DNA from: Candidatus Scalindua sp.
Lineage (GTDB): Bacteria; Planctomycetota; Brocadiia; Brocadiales; Scalinduaceae
Length of the DNA: 51,673 nucleotides
Direction: 5' to 3'
Assembly: GCA_018670825.1 (NCBI GenBank)
Contig: JABHIW010000164.1
Span: 1 to 51,673, forward strand
Below are positions 1 to 8,629 of this stretch, in pieces. A program made the position numbers and the translations under genes. The notes under the pieces were generated by a model, which saw only the letters and a program-made list of their open reading frames with translations, was not told the origin of the DNA and did not search any database. Position 1 is the first letter of the stretch. Each line of letters begins with the position of its first letter.

Positions 1-37
1 TATAATTCATTGTTGTACAACAACTTAAGGAATTGAA

Positions 38-1267
38 TTGTATCAGTTTACTCCCAATTTGCAAGGGTTTCTACTGCCTCATACTATACATAACATACGA
101 CTATTATTACGCTTAGGAATTCCCGTACAGAAACTAAATAAACGATTTCGCCGCACATACAGTGCTTCTTTCGTAGATCTTGATGAAGATGGACATCTGG
201 ATCTGTTGAAGGTGAATGATTTTGCAGGGTTTGATCTTTTCTACAATAACGGCAAAGGGGTTTTCAGAAATGTCACTCAGGAAAAAGTAAATAAGTCTTC
301 CCTGTTTGGAATGGCTCATTCTTTTGGAGATTTTAATAAGGATGGTCACCTGGATTTCTATGTAACCGGTATGAGTTCTACAACGGCCCGTCGTCTGGAT
401 AAAATGGGCTGCCAACGACCTGATTTTGCTGAGTACGACCGGAAAAGAATGGACATGGCATACGGCAATCGGATGTATTTATGGGATTCAAAGGGGATAT
501 TCAAACAACCTGAGTTTCGGGACCAGGTTGCCCGCACCGGTTGGTCTTGGGGGTGCTCATCTCTGGACTTCGATAATGATGGCAATCAGGACATTTACGT
601 TGCAAACGGTCATAACAGCCGTAAAACAGCACAGGATTATTGTACTCATTTCTGGCGCGATGACATTTACCGGGGAAATTCTAAACCGGATCCTGAACTA
701 TCGACTATTTATAGAGCCGTTTTCAATATGAATGAAAAACATGGTCATTCTTGGAATGGTTTTGAGCACAACCATCTTCTGGTCAACCAGGGAGAAAAAG
801 GATTTATCAATCTCAGTTTCTTAATGGGTATCGCTTTGGAAGAAGATTGCAGGGCCGTTGTCAGTGACGATCTGGATGGTGACGGTAAGGTGGATTTATT
901 GGTGACCGAACCAAATAAACCTGGTCATAGAGGGCAATTGTTTGTTCTTAAAAATAATTTTCCCAATAAATCTTCCTGGATCGGAGTTCAATTAGAGGAT
1001 GAAAAGCTTATCCATAAAAAAGAAATTATAAAAGGCGGTTCACCAATTGGTACAAAAGTTAAATTAAAAATACAGGGGCAGGAACAAATCGCCGTTTTTG
1101 TCAATGGAGATTCCTTTACATGTCAACACTCTCTTACAAAACATTTTGGGCTAGGCCAGAACAAAAAGGTAGATTCTCTTGAAGTACTCTTTCCAAACGG
1201 GACCAAAAAAGTTATAAAAAACCCAAAAACAAATCAGTATCACAAAGTACTACAATTAATAAATTAA
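38..1267 (+). CDS. ASPIC/UnbV FG-GAP repeat protein, 5'-truncated
   Basis: Four calcium-type D-x-D-x-D-G repeats lie near residues 47-55, 98-106, 177-186 and 278-288 (for example DLDEDGHLD and DDLDGDGKVD). They are followed by an ASPIC/UnbV domain at about 333-404 (GGSPIGTKVKL ... FGLG ... LEVLFPNGTKK). Family members are usually secreted beta-propeller proteins of 500-600 residues with a signal peptide. This reading frame has 409 residues, opens with TTG after a stop at 26-28, and its first 40 residues look unlike the family and show no signal peptide. The gene has therefore probably lost its 5' part or is frameshifted close to the window start. Role: likely extracytoplasmic adhesion or binding; no enzyme activity can be inferred. 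Confidence 0.75.
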   Translation: MYQFTPNLQGFLLPHTIHNIRLLLRLGIPVQKLNKRFRRTYSASFVDLDEDGHLDLLKVNDFAGFDLFYNNGKGVFRNVTQEKVNKSSLFGMAHSFGDFNKDGHLDFYVTGMSSTTARRLDKMGCQRPDFAEYDRKRMDMAYGNRMYLWDSKGIFKQPEFRDQVARTGWSWGCSSLDFDNDGNQDIYVANGHNSRKTAQDYCTHFWRDDIYRGNSKPDPELSTIYRAVFNMNEKHGHSWNGFEHNHLLVNQGEKGFINLSFLMGIALEEDCRAVVSDDLDGDGKVDLLVTEPNKPGHRGQLFVLKNNFPNKSSWIGVQLEDEKLIHKKEIIKGGSPIGTKVKLKIQGQEQIAVFVNGDSFTCQHSLTKHFGLGQNKKVDSLEVLFPNGTKKVIKNPKTNQYHKVLQLIN

Positions 1268-1386
1268 AGCATTCTTCTTTCTCAACTAAATGATGCGCTA
1301 CCAATTAGTAGAATCTTTTTATTCGACATGTTGTTTGGCAGGTAGGTTTCCATCTCTATAGGACTAGCAGATAAAAACCTCTCAAT

Positions 1387-1500
1387 CTACATTTTGAAAA
1401 AAAGATAAATCTTTATCGCGATGAGGACTCCTATGCCCAGCCCTAAAAACCAGGCCCATGAGTTCTTTCTACCATCTATCTCTTCCTTCTGATCATCCAT
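1387..1500 (-). CDS. Small single-span membrane protein (37 aa)
   Basis: The frame reads MDDQKEEIDGRKNSWAWFLG and then a hydrophobic segment (LGIGVLIAIKIYLFF) ending in KM. A GGGGGAA ribosome-binding site lies about 6 bases before the ATG, which supports real translation. It is predicted to have a charged cytoplasmic N-terminus and one membrane helix. It ends about 120 bases past the ASPIC gene on the other strand and is followed upstream by another small membrane protein on the same strand. Function unknown. Confidence 0.5.
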   Translation of the reverse strand: MDDQKEEIDGRKNSWAWFLGLGIGVLIAIKIYLFFKM

Positions 1501-1517
1501 AATAAGTTCCCCCTTTA

Positions 1518-1742
1518 TCAACTTCTAAAATAGCGGACCCCCGTTACGCACAGCCAGACAAAGCCGCAAGCTGCCGAGATACCTCCCAGGACGGTTATTA
1601 CTGGAAATGATTTGCCAAGATCACGCTCATAGGCAAGCATTAAAAGCCCTGAGAAAAGGAAAAACAGGGGAATAATATATCTTTTCCCGGATTTTTTTGC
1701 TTTAACCGTCTGTTCACAATTGTCACATTTACCAAAAGCCAT
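1518..1742 (-). CDS. Small membrane protein with N-terminal CxxC
   Basis: This 74-residue protein begins MAFGKCDNCEQTVKAKKSGKR, a C6-x-x-C9 pair resembling half of a zinc ribbon. Two hydrophobic helices follow (about 22-38 and 46-68). No second cysteine pair completes a ribbon: the later cysteines at about 59 and 65 sit in the second helix. It lies just upstream of the 37-residue membrane protein on the same strand, 17 bases away, so the two may form one transcript. The family is not recognised. Confidence 0.5.
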   Translation of the reverse strand: MAFGKCDNCEQTVKAKKSGKRYIIPLFFLFSGLLMLAYERDLGKSFPVITVLGGISAACGFVWLCVTGVRYFRS

Positions 1743-2011
1743 TTTATTGTTTAATCTTTCTCACTGTTTTTATTTTTATTTACCACCTGTCAAGATTACC
1801 GGTATTGTGCTCATAATTCAAACTATTTGTCGCTCTTTTCCCTCTGGAGTAATTTATTTGATCAGTTATTTGGTACAATATTTTAACTGGGTATCGTAAA
1901 GGTATTTTTCATGTCCTGCATTTTGGGAAACTGCTGAAAAATGACAGGTAGGATGAATTGTTCTATGTTTTTTTCATCTTATTTTCTCTTACCATAATCC
2001 CCTTCACTCTT

Positions 2012-2950
2012 TTAAAATTGAATTACTTTTCTTCCAACAAACTTATTAATTATTAGATCTGTTTTTATCTCCTTGTCCAGTTCTTCATCCTCCATAAATC
2101 TCTTCAGTGTATTTTCATCTATTGATGAGTCTGATTCCAGGTTTTTAACAGCTTCTTTTTTTGAAGCAAGATAAAATATCTGAACTTCGGCATTTCCACC
2201 GACAGAACCTGGCGACCAATAACCATAGTTTCCCCCCGCTTCATTGGCAAGGAATTCTATTTTAACAACATGATCTTTCGTATCAAAGATTCGTGTAATC
2301 TTTTTCGTTGGCGTATTGCCCCACACCCCTTCCTTCGAAAAACTGTATTGGGCTGTTACCAGATAAGCACCCGTACGTGATACGGAAATCGGCACAACGA
2401 TCTCAAGCTTTTTGTATAGGGGACCGTATTCCGGATGCATATTGCTGATTTCCCTATCAGAATATTGCTCCTCTACTTCATAGCTAATGTTTCCTATTGC
2501 TGCGAATTGTTGGAAGGCTTTTTCATGTTCAATCCCTTCCACCATAGTTCTCTGCGACTGCTTGATGGTCATTGGAAGAATAATGGCAACCGTTATAAAT
2601 TGAAGAGTGAGTGCAGAGAAGAAAGTAAAGAGTGCTAACTTTTTAGAATGATTTATTAACCAGGAAATTATTGCCGTGACAAAATTACCAATAAGTGCAA
2701 GGAGTCCAACCAGGATAAATTGTGCAGCAAAAAAACCACGTAATCCTTGAAGACCGGAAATTTTTGTAATGATTATTGTTGGATTGAATGCTTCTGATAT
2801 TTCTCCAAAAAAAAGAAAAGGCAATGCAATAACAATTGCAACAAGCGGGGTAACAACAAACGTGAGCAGTCCCAGAGAGATAGCAAGTAGTGATTGTCTT
2901 TTAGATCGTATTTCCGGAATATGCTGGTTTGGAAGGTTCGATTCGTGCAT
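2012..2950 (-). CDS. Hypothetical multi-span membrane protein with C-terminal soluble domain
   Basis: This 312-residue protein starts with about 18 polar residues. Hydrophobic stretches follow at about 22-47, 78-108 and 112-135, giving three or four membrane helices. The remaining 180 residues are soluble and rich in beta-prone segments, likely facing outside. A Glu/Asp-rich tail ends in KFVGRKVIQF. No catalytic motif is visible. It lies alone between two minus-strand gene groups, and no clear Shine-Dalgarno sequence precedes the ATG at 2950. Family not recognised. Confidence 0.6.
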   Translation of the reverse strand: MHESNLPNQHIPEIRSKRQSLLAISLGLLTFVVTPLVAIVIALPFLFFGEISEAFNPTIIITKISGLQGLRGFFAAQFILVGLLALIGNFVTAIISWLINHSKKLALFTFFSALTLQFITVAIILPMTIKQSQRTMVEGIEHEKAFQQFAAIGNISYEVEEQYSDREISNMHPEYGPLYKKLEIVVPISVSRTGAYLVTAQYSFSKEGVWGNTPTKKITRIFDTKDHVVKIEFLANEAGGNYGYWSPGSVGGNAEVQIFYLASKKEAVKNLESDSSIDENTLKRFMEDEELDKEIKTDLIINKFVGRKVIQF

Positions 2951-3154
2951 TAAGGAAAATGAGGAATTATTGTTATTTGTTATAAGAAATTCAAAATAGA
3001 TTTCACATAACTGTTAAATACACAGCCACTATGACCTCTCCTGATTTACCGCAATTATTAGCTGAAATTAATTAAAATTATAGAACAAATAGGAATAGAT
3101 GCTGTGAGATGAGAATCGTCATTAAAACAGCAAGGTTATTTATTGAAATTTATT

Positions 3155-5383
3155 TTATTTAATGGCCGCAAGTATTTTTCCGGGTGCATCGGCCTTATAT
3201 TGATCTTCCTGCTCGGCCAGATCTTCAAAGACCGGTATCAGAGGTTTCAGGACGGTAATAAGCTTCTCTTTCGAAATTTGATCTGGAGAACCATAATTTC
3301 CTAGTCTATTACTGATTGCATTCAACGTCCAGTCCCTCATATCAGAATGCAGAATATATGGTTTTAAATCAGAAGAGGAGAAACCGGTTTTTCGGTCTAT
3401 CAATACTTCAAGCGCATGCTGACGAACATGAATACTCTGCCCTTTATCATCTAATGTTCTCTCTGCTAAAGCGATGTCGGCATTTGGTCCCCTGGTAAGT
3501 AATTTAAAAATTTCAAGACTCTCTACCCAATAGTCAGATCTTTGAAAAATATCATTAAATATATCCCTCTCCTTATCTGACAATTCTCCCTTAAAAATCG
3601 TATCAATACCGTTCTTCAGCTTTCGATCTTTTACTGCTTCAAGTGCATCATCTCGTATTAACCCGGTAAGGCCTCCATTCGTCAGAAAATAAGTGATTGC
3701 AGTGCTGCCATTCTGGTCCGGCATTGTTAAGAAAAGCTTGAACAACGATCTGGCTATTTTTTCTTTATTGGCCTCAAAGAAATTTTTACGCTCTTTCAAC
3801 TTCTTTACAAGATCTGACTGATACCAATAATAAATAGTATCATTTTCCTTTAATTTTTCCATCTTACCTGATACTTCCAATAATGAAGGTACCACCTGAT
3901 CATCCGCTACAGACGCCCAGAAATTTTCAAACGCTGATTTGTCTTTAAACAGATTCTCCGGCAAGGCTATCTGTTTTCCCTGCTTCTCTCTGCCAGTACT
4001 CTCATCATTATCTTTAATTACGACACTATTCTTTTTCTCCGGTGACAATGAAAGTGTCGGAACATCAATATCCAGCCAGGTATATTCAACGGCGCCATAT
4101 ATCTCGGCGATGAGCGTAAGATTGCTTAATGGCAGAAATTTCCAGTATCGAACACTTCCATGGTCATCACTTCTTGTCCAACTTGATTCCTTCATGGGGA
4201 ACACGTTTCCTCGTTTCGTTTTAACAAGGAAGCGGTTAATCTGGTTAACCGGCCCTTTTATCTCTAAAGAGAGATCATCCCTGACGAGGTTCCCTGTTGT
4301 AATGGTAAGAGGTGATTGTTCATATGTGTGTTCAGACTGAATTTGCCCAAGTTCTACCCTTTTTAATCCCTTCCCCCTTAATAGACGTATGCGAATCCTG
4401 GCAGACTCCAGACTTTCCACAGGAGACGTGGGAAAGGAGAGATAAACAGGTAGTTTAAAACTGTTCTTACCGGCCAGATTGTTTTCATCATTAAAAGTGT
4501 GAAGACCCTTCGCCCATGTCTCAACCAGTTCGACATCACTTCCATCAGAATACTTCCCTGATAAAAGATAAACGTCATCAAACCCCAGATATCTACTATC
4601 TTGAGAGGATGGCATGGTAGCGTTTAATTCTAAATCGAGATACGATTGTGACGCCGTGATTTTCGGCTGCTTGCTACGGTTCCATGCTGCTTTTATACAC
4701 GCAGCTTTAACAGGGTTTAATACCGGGTAATCGGCAAAGTTGTATCTGATAATGTTTCGTTTGATTGTATTTCCCGGGATGAGAATCTCATTTTTCCATT
4801 TAATCTCCCTGTTAACATCGTCTTCCTTGTATTCATGAGAGAATTCAATAAAATCTTTTGAATTCGCATCAACAAACCTGATTGTCTCTTTAGGATAACT
4901 ATTTGTATTAAGACCACCACCCTTGCGTGTAAACTGCATAGCAGATCCAAAACCGGTTTCTTGTGATGGTTTTTCAATTTTAAATATAAGCTTGCCACCA
5001 TCTACTTCAAAGTCTACTCCATTCAAGTTAATACTTTGCGTATTAACGGCAAGCAATCGATTAATATCCTTAAATTTAATAACCGTCTTAAAACGAAGAT
5101 TTTCCTGATCGCTTTCCAACGCAATAATTTCAAAATAGGGTGATGGAAAATCCTTTTCCAGAGAAACCCGGTTAAAATTTGAACTTGCATTGGGGCTTGC
5201 CAGCATAGCCTTTATTTGTTGTCGTTGCTCCTCTGTCGCATTATCAAAATTGAACGTAGAGGTAATAACACCACTCCCGTCAGAGTTTATCTCGATAGAT
5301 GACTCAGTTTGATAGCAACCGGTCAGGGCTGATACCAGGAATAAGACCAGACCCAGACAAATAAAAATTTTATGGCGATACAT
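3155..5383 (-). CDS. Large putative lipoprotein with LppM-like N-terminus
   Basis: The 742-residue product has a lipoprotein signal: a hydrophobic core at 6-18 and the lipobox LTGC, with C23 as the predicted lipidated residue. Next comes IEINSDGSGVIT, a D-G-S-G beta-hairpin like that of DUF3153/LppM-type lipoproteins and of its upstream neighbour. The middle is beta-rich. The last 250 residues are alpha-helical and may be an armadillo/HEAT-like solenoid. The start overlaps the end of the 5370-6821 gene by 14 bases, and a GGAG lies 7 bases before the ATG, so the two genes are translationally coupled. Probably anchored in the outer or inner membrane facing the periplasm. Function unknown. Confidence 0.65.
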   Translation of the reverse strand: MYRHKIFICLGLVLFLVSALTGCYQTESSIEINSDGSGVITSTFNFDNATEEQRQQIKAMLASPNASSNFNRVSLEKDFPSPYFEIIALESDQENLRFKTVIKFKDINRLLAVNTQSINLNGVDFEVDGGKLIFKIEKPSQETGFGSAMQFTRKGGGLNTNSYPKETIRFVDANSKDFIEFSHEYKEDDVNREIKWKNEILIPGNTIKRNIIRYNFADYPVLNPVKAACIKAAWNRSKQPKITASQSYLDLELNATMPSSQDSRYLGFDDVYLLSGKYSDGSDVELVETWAKGLHTFNDENNLAGKNSFKLPVYLSFPTSPVESLESARIRIRLLRGKGLKRVELGQIQSEHTYEQSPLTITTGNLVRDDLSLEIKGPVNQINRFLVKTKRGNVFPMKESSWTRSDDHGSVRYWKFLPLSNLTLIAEIYGAVEYTWLDIDVPTLSLSPEKKNSVVIKDNDESTGREKQGKQIALPENLFKDKSAFENFWASVADDQVVPSLLEVSGKMEKLKENDTIYYWYQSDLVKKLKERKNFFEANKEKIARSLFKLFLTMPDQNGSTAITYFLTNGGLTGLIRDDALEAVKDRKLKNGIDTIFKGELSDKERDIFNDIFQRSDYWVESLEIFKLLTRGPNADIALAERTLDDKGQSIHVRQHALEVLIDRKTGFSSSDLKPYILHSDMRDWTLNAISNRLGNYGSPDQISKEKLITVLKPLIPVFEDLAEQEDQYKADAPGKILAAIK

Positions 5384-6821
5384 CTATATGCTCCAGCAGA
5401 AGTGTCTTGTTTTTAAAGTCCTGTTTACCAGCGGCCTCAATCACTAACGTAAAAGGTGAGCCAGGCATTTTGGCAAAACCGAGTTCGTATTCGTAGAACT
5501 CTTCTTCCTTAAATACGTCGGTAATAAAGGATTTAATTTTATTGTCCCAGTAATTCTCACTCTTCTTATGTGATGACTGGACAGTGTTGGCTTTATGACG
5601 CAAGCCATAATCAGTATCAATATAAAACGCGCTTATGCTACCCGGCCCTGTTGTAGTCAACAACGTAATACCTGGCAGTGGCCACATGGCGGTAGAGCTA
5701 CCCAATTCAATTTTTAGAATCGCCACCTTATCTAATACCTGACTCGATCCTTCTGGTAAAATTATCAAAGGAGATTCGGCAGGAGTAATATGATAAAAAG
5801 TATCGCTCTTTTCTGTTGCGGTATTAACCTGCATGGCAATTTGAAGTTTCTCAATCTCTTTAATCCATGGATTTGTTATAGGAAACTCTAATTGAACAGG
5901 AAACCCTCCTGTCTCTTGTCCCCATTGATTTTTCCCATCAAAAACACCTGTAGTTTTTGACTTTATCTCCGCCTCTGTTTCTTTCCCTTCAACAACCAGT
6001 GACTCTACCGTTAAATCTTTATAACTAACAGGCAGGCTAAATGTATCAACGGGAAAATTGACATTTAGCGATGCTTTTACCTGCTCATCTGCCGTAGCAC
6101 CAATAATTGGAAAGCGAGCATTAAAAAAGCCAAGGGTTTCAAATTCTTCCTCCTTGGCTAGAGTATTCTTCACCTTCGCCACAACAAGCCGTGGCTTTAA
6201 ATCAACCTTTATCGCTGAAGATGGAATACTCGCCTCTATCAGGTTTTCTCCCATTGCCATCTCCTGATATTTTTTCATATCATCAGCATCGAACTTCCAG
6301 CTTACCGTCTTACCTTGTACCTGCCCGTTTGATGATGATGGCTCGGCAGGCAATTCTATCGTAAGGTTCAAATAAGCATCTTTTATCTCTTCTCCTGCTT
6401 GCATACCATCAAACTCTTCTTTCTCCCTGTTAAAAAATATCACAAACCTGTTATCACGGTAAGCGAAACGTGGCCCCATCTTAATAACATTTTCTAAATC
6501 CGGTAACGCCTTGCCTAACTCGGGAAATGTATAAACACTTGATTCTACATATTTCGCTGGATCATCAGGACTCTGGGAGATGCTATATGACACTCTCTTC
6601 AAACCGCCGGGATACTCTTCCTCAACACCCTTTTGTTCACTCAAGGCTTTTTCACGTAATTCGGCAGGTATGTTTGCTATTAAAGCACTTTCTATTTGTG
6701 AGGTTACTTTCTTGATATGATATTCACCACTACCGTCTGGCCGAAGGACAATGCGAAGGTCCTGCTGTATACATCCGGTCAAGTAAACCAATAATAGTAT
6801 GATAGTTAATTTACGAAACAT
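5370..6821 (-). CDS. Putative lipoprotein, LppM/DUF3153-like
   Basis: The 483-residue product opens MFRKLTIILLLVYLTGCIQQ, a short lipoprotein signal with lipobox YLTGC (C17). The following DLRIVLRPDGSGEYHIKKV carries the same D-G-S-G hairpin seen in the downstream gene, so the pair probably arose by duplication of this module. The rest is beta-strand rich with no catalytic motif. It is the first gene of a two-gene operon on the minus strand with a 14-base overlap. The upstream region contains GAAGAAGAA as a weak ribosome-binding site. Location inferred: lipid-anchored, periplasmic. Confidence 0.65.
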   Translation of the reverse strand: MFRKLTIILLLVYLTGCIQQDLRIVLRPDGSGEYHIKKVTSQIESALIANIPAELREKALSEQKGVEEEYPGGLKRVSYSISQSPDDPAKYVESSVYTFPELGKALPDLENVIKMGPRFAYRDNRFVIFFNREKEEFDGMQAGEEIKDAYLNLTIELPAEPSSSNGQVQGKTVSWKFDADDMKKYQEMAMGENLIEASIPSSAIKVDLKPRLVVAKVKNTLAKEEEFETLGFFNARFPIIGATADEQVKASLNVNFPVDTFSLPVSYKDLTVESLVVEGKETEAEIKSKTTGVFDGKNQWGQETGGFPVQLEFPITNPWIKEIEKLQIAMQVNTATEKSDTFYHITPAESPLIILPEGSSQVLDKVAILKIELGSSTAMWPLPGITLLTTTGPGSISAFYIDTDYGLRHKANTVQSSHKKSENYWDNKIKSFITDVFKEEEFYEYELGFAKMPGSPFTLVIEAAGKQDFKNKTLLLEHIDVSP

Positions 6822-6919
6822 GATTGTTCTTCTTCGATAACAACTATATCTGGAAAGAGATTTCGTGTTAATTACGTCCCTATAAAAATAAACTTCATGA
6901 AATATCCAACCCTGACTTC

Positions 6920-7405
6920 TTAGTCAGCGGTATCCAGGCCAAACTCTCTCTTAACCGTTTTTTTGGCATTAATAAAATCTTTATGCGCGATATGAAACAG
7001 ACCTGATATCTTCCTAATTATTTCAATCTCATTATGGTCTAACTCTTCATCACAACACGCGACACGAAAAAGAGTTTCTATAACCGATTTTCTCACATCA
7101 TAAGAGAGATTTTTGCCTACCTCACGAGTAAAACGATGCAGGTCTATTCTTTCCCTCGCGGCTTCCTTAATGGAAGCCATAACCGTTACTATCTCTTCTT
7201 CCGGTATATTACTATATAATGTGAGGATCTCCTTGATCTTCTCATCTTCCTTCGCCAGAAACTTATCATCCGCCTCTGCGACAATCCATAACAGCACCCC
7301 CAGGGCGATCTTATCATCTATATCTTTCACCTCAGGTATATCATTTTTGTCTTTCCATACAGATATAACAACATTACTTCTAAATTTATCTAAGAATCCA
7401 GCCAT
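6920..7405 (-). CDS. TerB-family helical protein (COG4103-like)
   Basis: All-helical protein of about 161 residues. It contains the acidic pair pattern typical of the tellurite-resistance TerB fold: IALGVLLWIVAEADDKF and later LFRVACCDEELDHNEIEIIR. TerB-like domains bind metal through such acidic helices; their cellular role is unsettled. A GTG at 7409-7411 would extend it, but AAGGAAGG ends directly against that GTG and sits about 5 bases before the ATG at 7403-7405, so the ATG is the better start. It is flanked by the small-protein/nucleotidyltransferase pair and the lipoprotein genes, all on the minus strand. Confidence 0.7.
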   Translation of the reverse strand: MAGFLDKFRSNVVISVWKDKNDIPEVKDIDDKIALGVLLWIVAEADDKFLAKEDEKIKEILTLYSNIPEEEIVTVMASIKEAARERIDLHRFTREVGKNLSYDVRKSVIETLFRVACCDEELDHNEIEIIRKISGLFHIAHKDFINAKKTVKREFGLDTAD

Positions 7406-7424
7406 ATACACCTTCCTTTTATGT

Positions 7425-7595
7425 TCATATTTCGCAAGCTCTCAACTTTTCTCTTAACTCCTTTTCCCGATCACTTAAAACCATATTGGTGAACTCATTG
7501 ATTTCCGCTAGCCATGTTAATTTTTCCTCTGTGGATAATCGCATATACTCGATTATCTTCTCGTCTTCAAGAGTATAGGTAAATCCCTTATCCAT
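7425..7595 (-). CDS. Small helical protein, partner of nucleotidyltransferase
   Basis: This 56-residue protein begins MDKGFTYTLEDEKIIEYMRL, continues STEEKLTWLAEINEFTNMVL and ends in a charged helix. Small helical proteins of this kind with the S/T-x-E-E-K-L-x-W-L pattern are commonly encoded beside minimal nucleotidyltransferases and may act with them in toxin-antitoxin-like pairs. It overlaps the end of the 7588-7965 gene by 8 bases, with an AGGAAAAGG ribosome-binding site inside that gene, so translation is coupled. Its pairing with a headless partner suggests the module may be non-functional. Confidence 0.6.
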   Translation of the reverse strand: MDKGFTYTLEDEKIIEYMRLSTEEKLTWLAEINEFTNMVLSDREKELREKLRACEI

Positions 7596-7965
7596 CCTTT
7601 TCCTCCATGTATTTCCTTACCTTATTCAGCATTTCAATATCACTTAGATCCTGGGCTCTTCCACTGAATACCTTCATCTTTATTACATCATCGATTGATG
7701 CAAGATAGATATCGATATCCTTTGCCTTTTTTACGGTCCTGTTCTTAAATGACACTTCAAAATCTAACGGGTGAACTAACACAATATCAATGACCTTATA
7801 ACTGTCTTTTTTATGATAAAAGCTGAATGCCTTAAGGTTTCTGTTCTCTATCCAATCCTTTACCTTATCAGGATTTGTCAGGTCATCAGGGCTTACCGGC
7901 AGGCGGGGAACATAACCTGATTTTTTCAATAATGATGTTAACTTGAGAACATTTTCTTTATCCAT
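7588..7965 (-). pseudogene. Nucleotidyltransferase C-terminal half (catalytic head missing)
   Basis: The 125 residues match the back half of AbiEii/MNT-like nucleotidyltransferases: LLKKSGYVPRLPV, a KDWIENRNLKAFSFYH strand, IDIVLVHPLDFE and the C-terminal GRAQDLSDIEML helix. The front half, with the G-S and D-x-D metal-binding motifs, is absent in all frames upstream. An 18-codon frame (8014 to 7958) with a strong AGGAGG site starts upstream. Its TATGGATAA overlaps the ATG used here, so the remaining piece may be translated by coupling. I read this as a deletion remnant that could still make a truncated protein. Next on the strand is its small helical partner. Confidence 0.6.
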
Positions 7966-8132
7966 AGCAATATTGAGATGCCTCTACGATAGTATCTTTC
8001 TTAGATTGTGCCATATTGCCTCCTGCTAAATCAAGGATTCATTTATACTAAAGGAATTGTTCTGCCAGAGATATCCCTGTTTGAAAAATCGGACCGCTTA
8101 GATTGGACAATTTGTCGTTTTGGAAGATAGAT

Positions 8133-8156
8133 CCTTGGCGTCTTTTGTCCGGGGAC
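8133..8156 (-). repeat. Dispersed 24-bp core repeat, copy 1
   Basis: Reverse-strand variant of the core CCCCGGACAAAAGGCGCCGA (here GTCCCCGGACAAAAGACGCC, then AAGG). It lies alone in the gap 7966-8264, which otherwise holds only the 18-codon leader frame of the nucleotidyltransferase remnant. Confidence 0.7.
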
Positions 8157-8264
8157 AACTAAAACCGGTTTTAGTATATCTGTGTTTTCCATTGACAGGA
8201 GTATTATATAGGGTAGGATTCACCGGTTGTTACACTATTATCAAACTTATTAAAAAGGATAACC

Positions 8265-8498
8265 ATGAATATACGTTATAAAGATTACGATTTAGATGCT
8301 GCACCGGCAAAATCTTATGGTAAAGATGAATGGATGACTTCTGTTCATATCAACAAGCTCAGCGCCGATGGCTATAAAACAAAAGCGTTTTATTGTAAAG
8401 AAACTTTTGACACCAAAGAAGAGGCAGAAGAACATACAATGACTTTAGGTAAACAGATAGTTGATGGCGAACATCCTGATTTTAAAATTGATTTTTAG
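8265..8498 (+). CDS. Small hypothetical protein, HlyU/DUF6566-like
   Basis: The 77-residue protein shows the plan of small HlyU-like domains: an opening strand (MNIRYKDYDLDAAPA), a W-x-x-x-V-H-I strand, an aromatic strand with F/Y (KTKAFYCKETF), then a helix starting DTKEEAEEHTMTLGKQIVDG. The similarity is my recognition of the pattern and is weak, so function is open. An AAAAGGAT site about 5 bases before the ATG supports the start. It stands alone on the plus strand and is followed 9 bases after its stop by a long palindromic repeat that may serve as a transcript end. Confidence 0.6.
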   Translation: MNIRYKDYDLDAAPAKSYGKDEWMTSVHINKLSADGYKTKAFYCKETFDTKEEAEEHTMTLGKQIVDGEHPDFKIDF

Positions 8499-8506
8499 TT
8501 ATCTCT

Positions 8507-8592
8507 GAATTGAGCGATTTCGTTTTCTACATTATAGTAGCCGCCCGTCCGGGCATACTCTTCGGTATGGGCAGGCACAAATCGCCCAATTC
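8507..8592. repeat. Nested palindromic repeat (REP-like)
   Basis: The outer arms GAATTGAGCGATTT (8507-8520) and AAATCGCCCAATTC (8579-8592) pair with one mismatch. Inside lies a GC-rich imperfect hairpin (GCCCGTCCGGGCATAC / GTATGGGCAGGC). A related copy is at 28046-28100. The position directly after the 77-residue gene allows a transcript-end role. Confidence 0.65.
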
Positions 8593-8629
8593 AGGCAATT
8601 TATAGTCCCTCCATGTTTATAGCTAGTGT

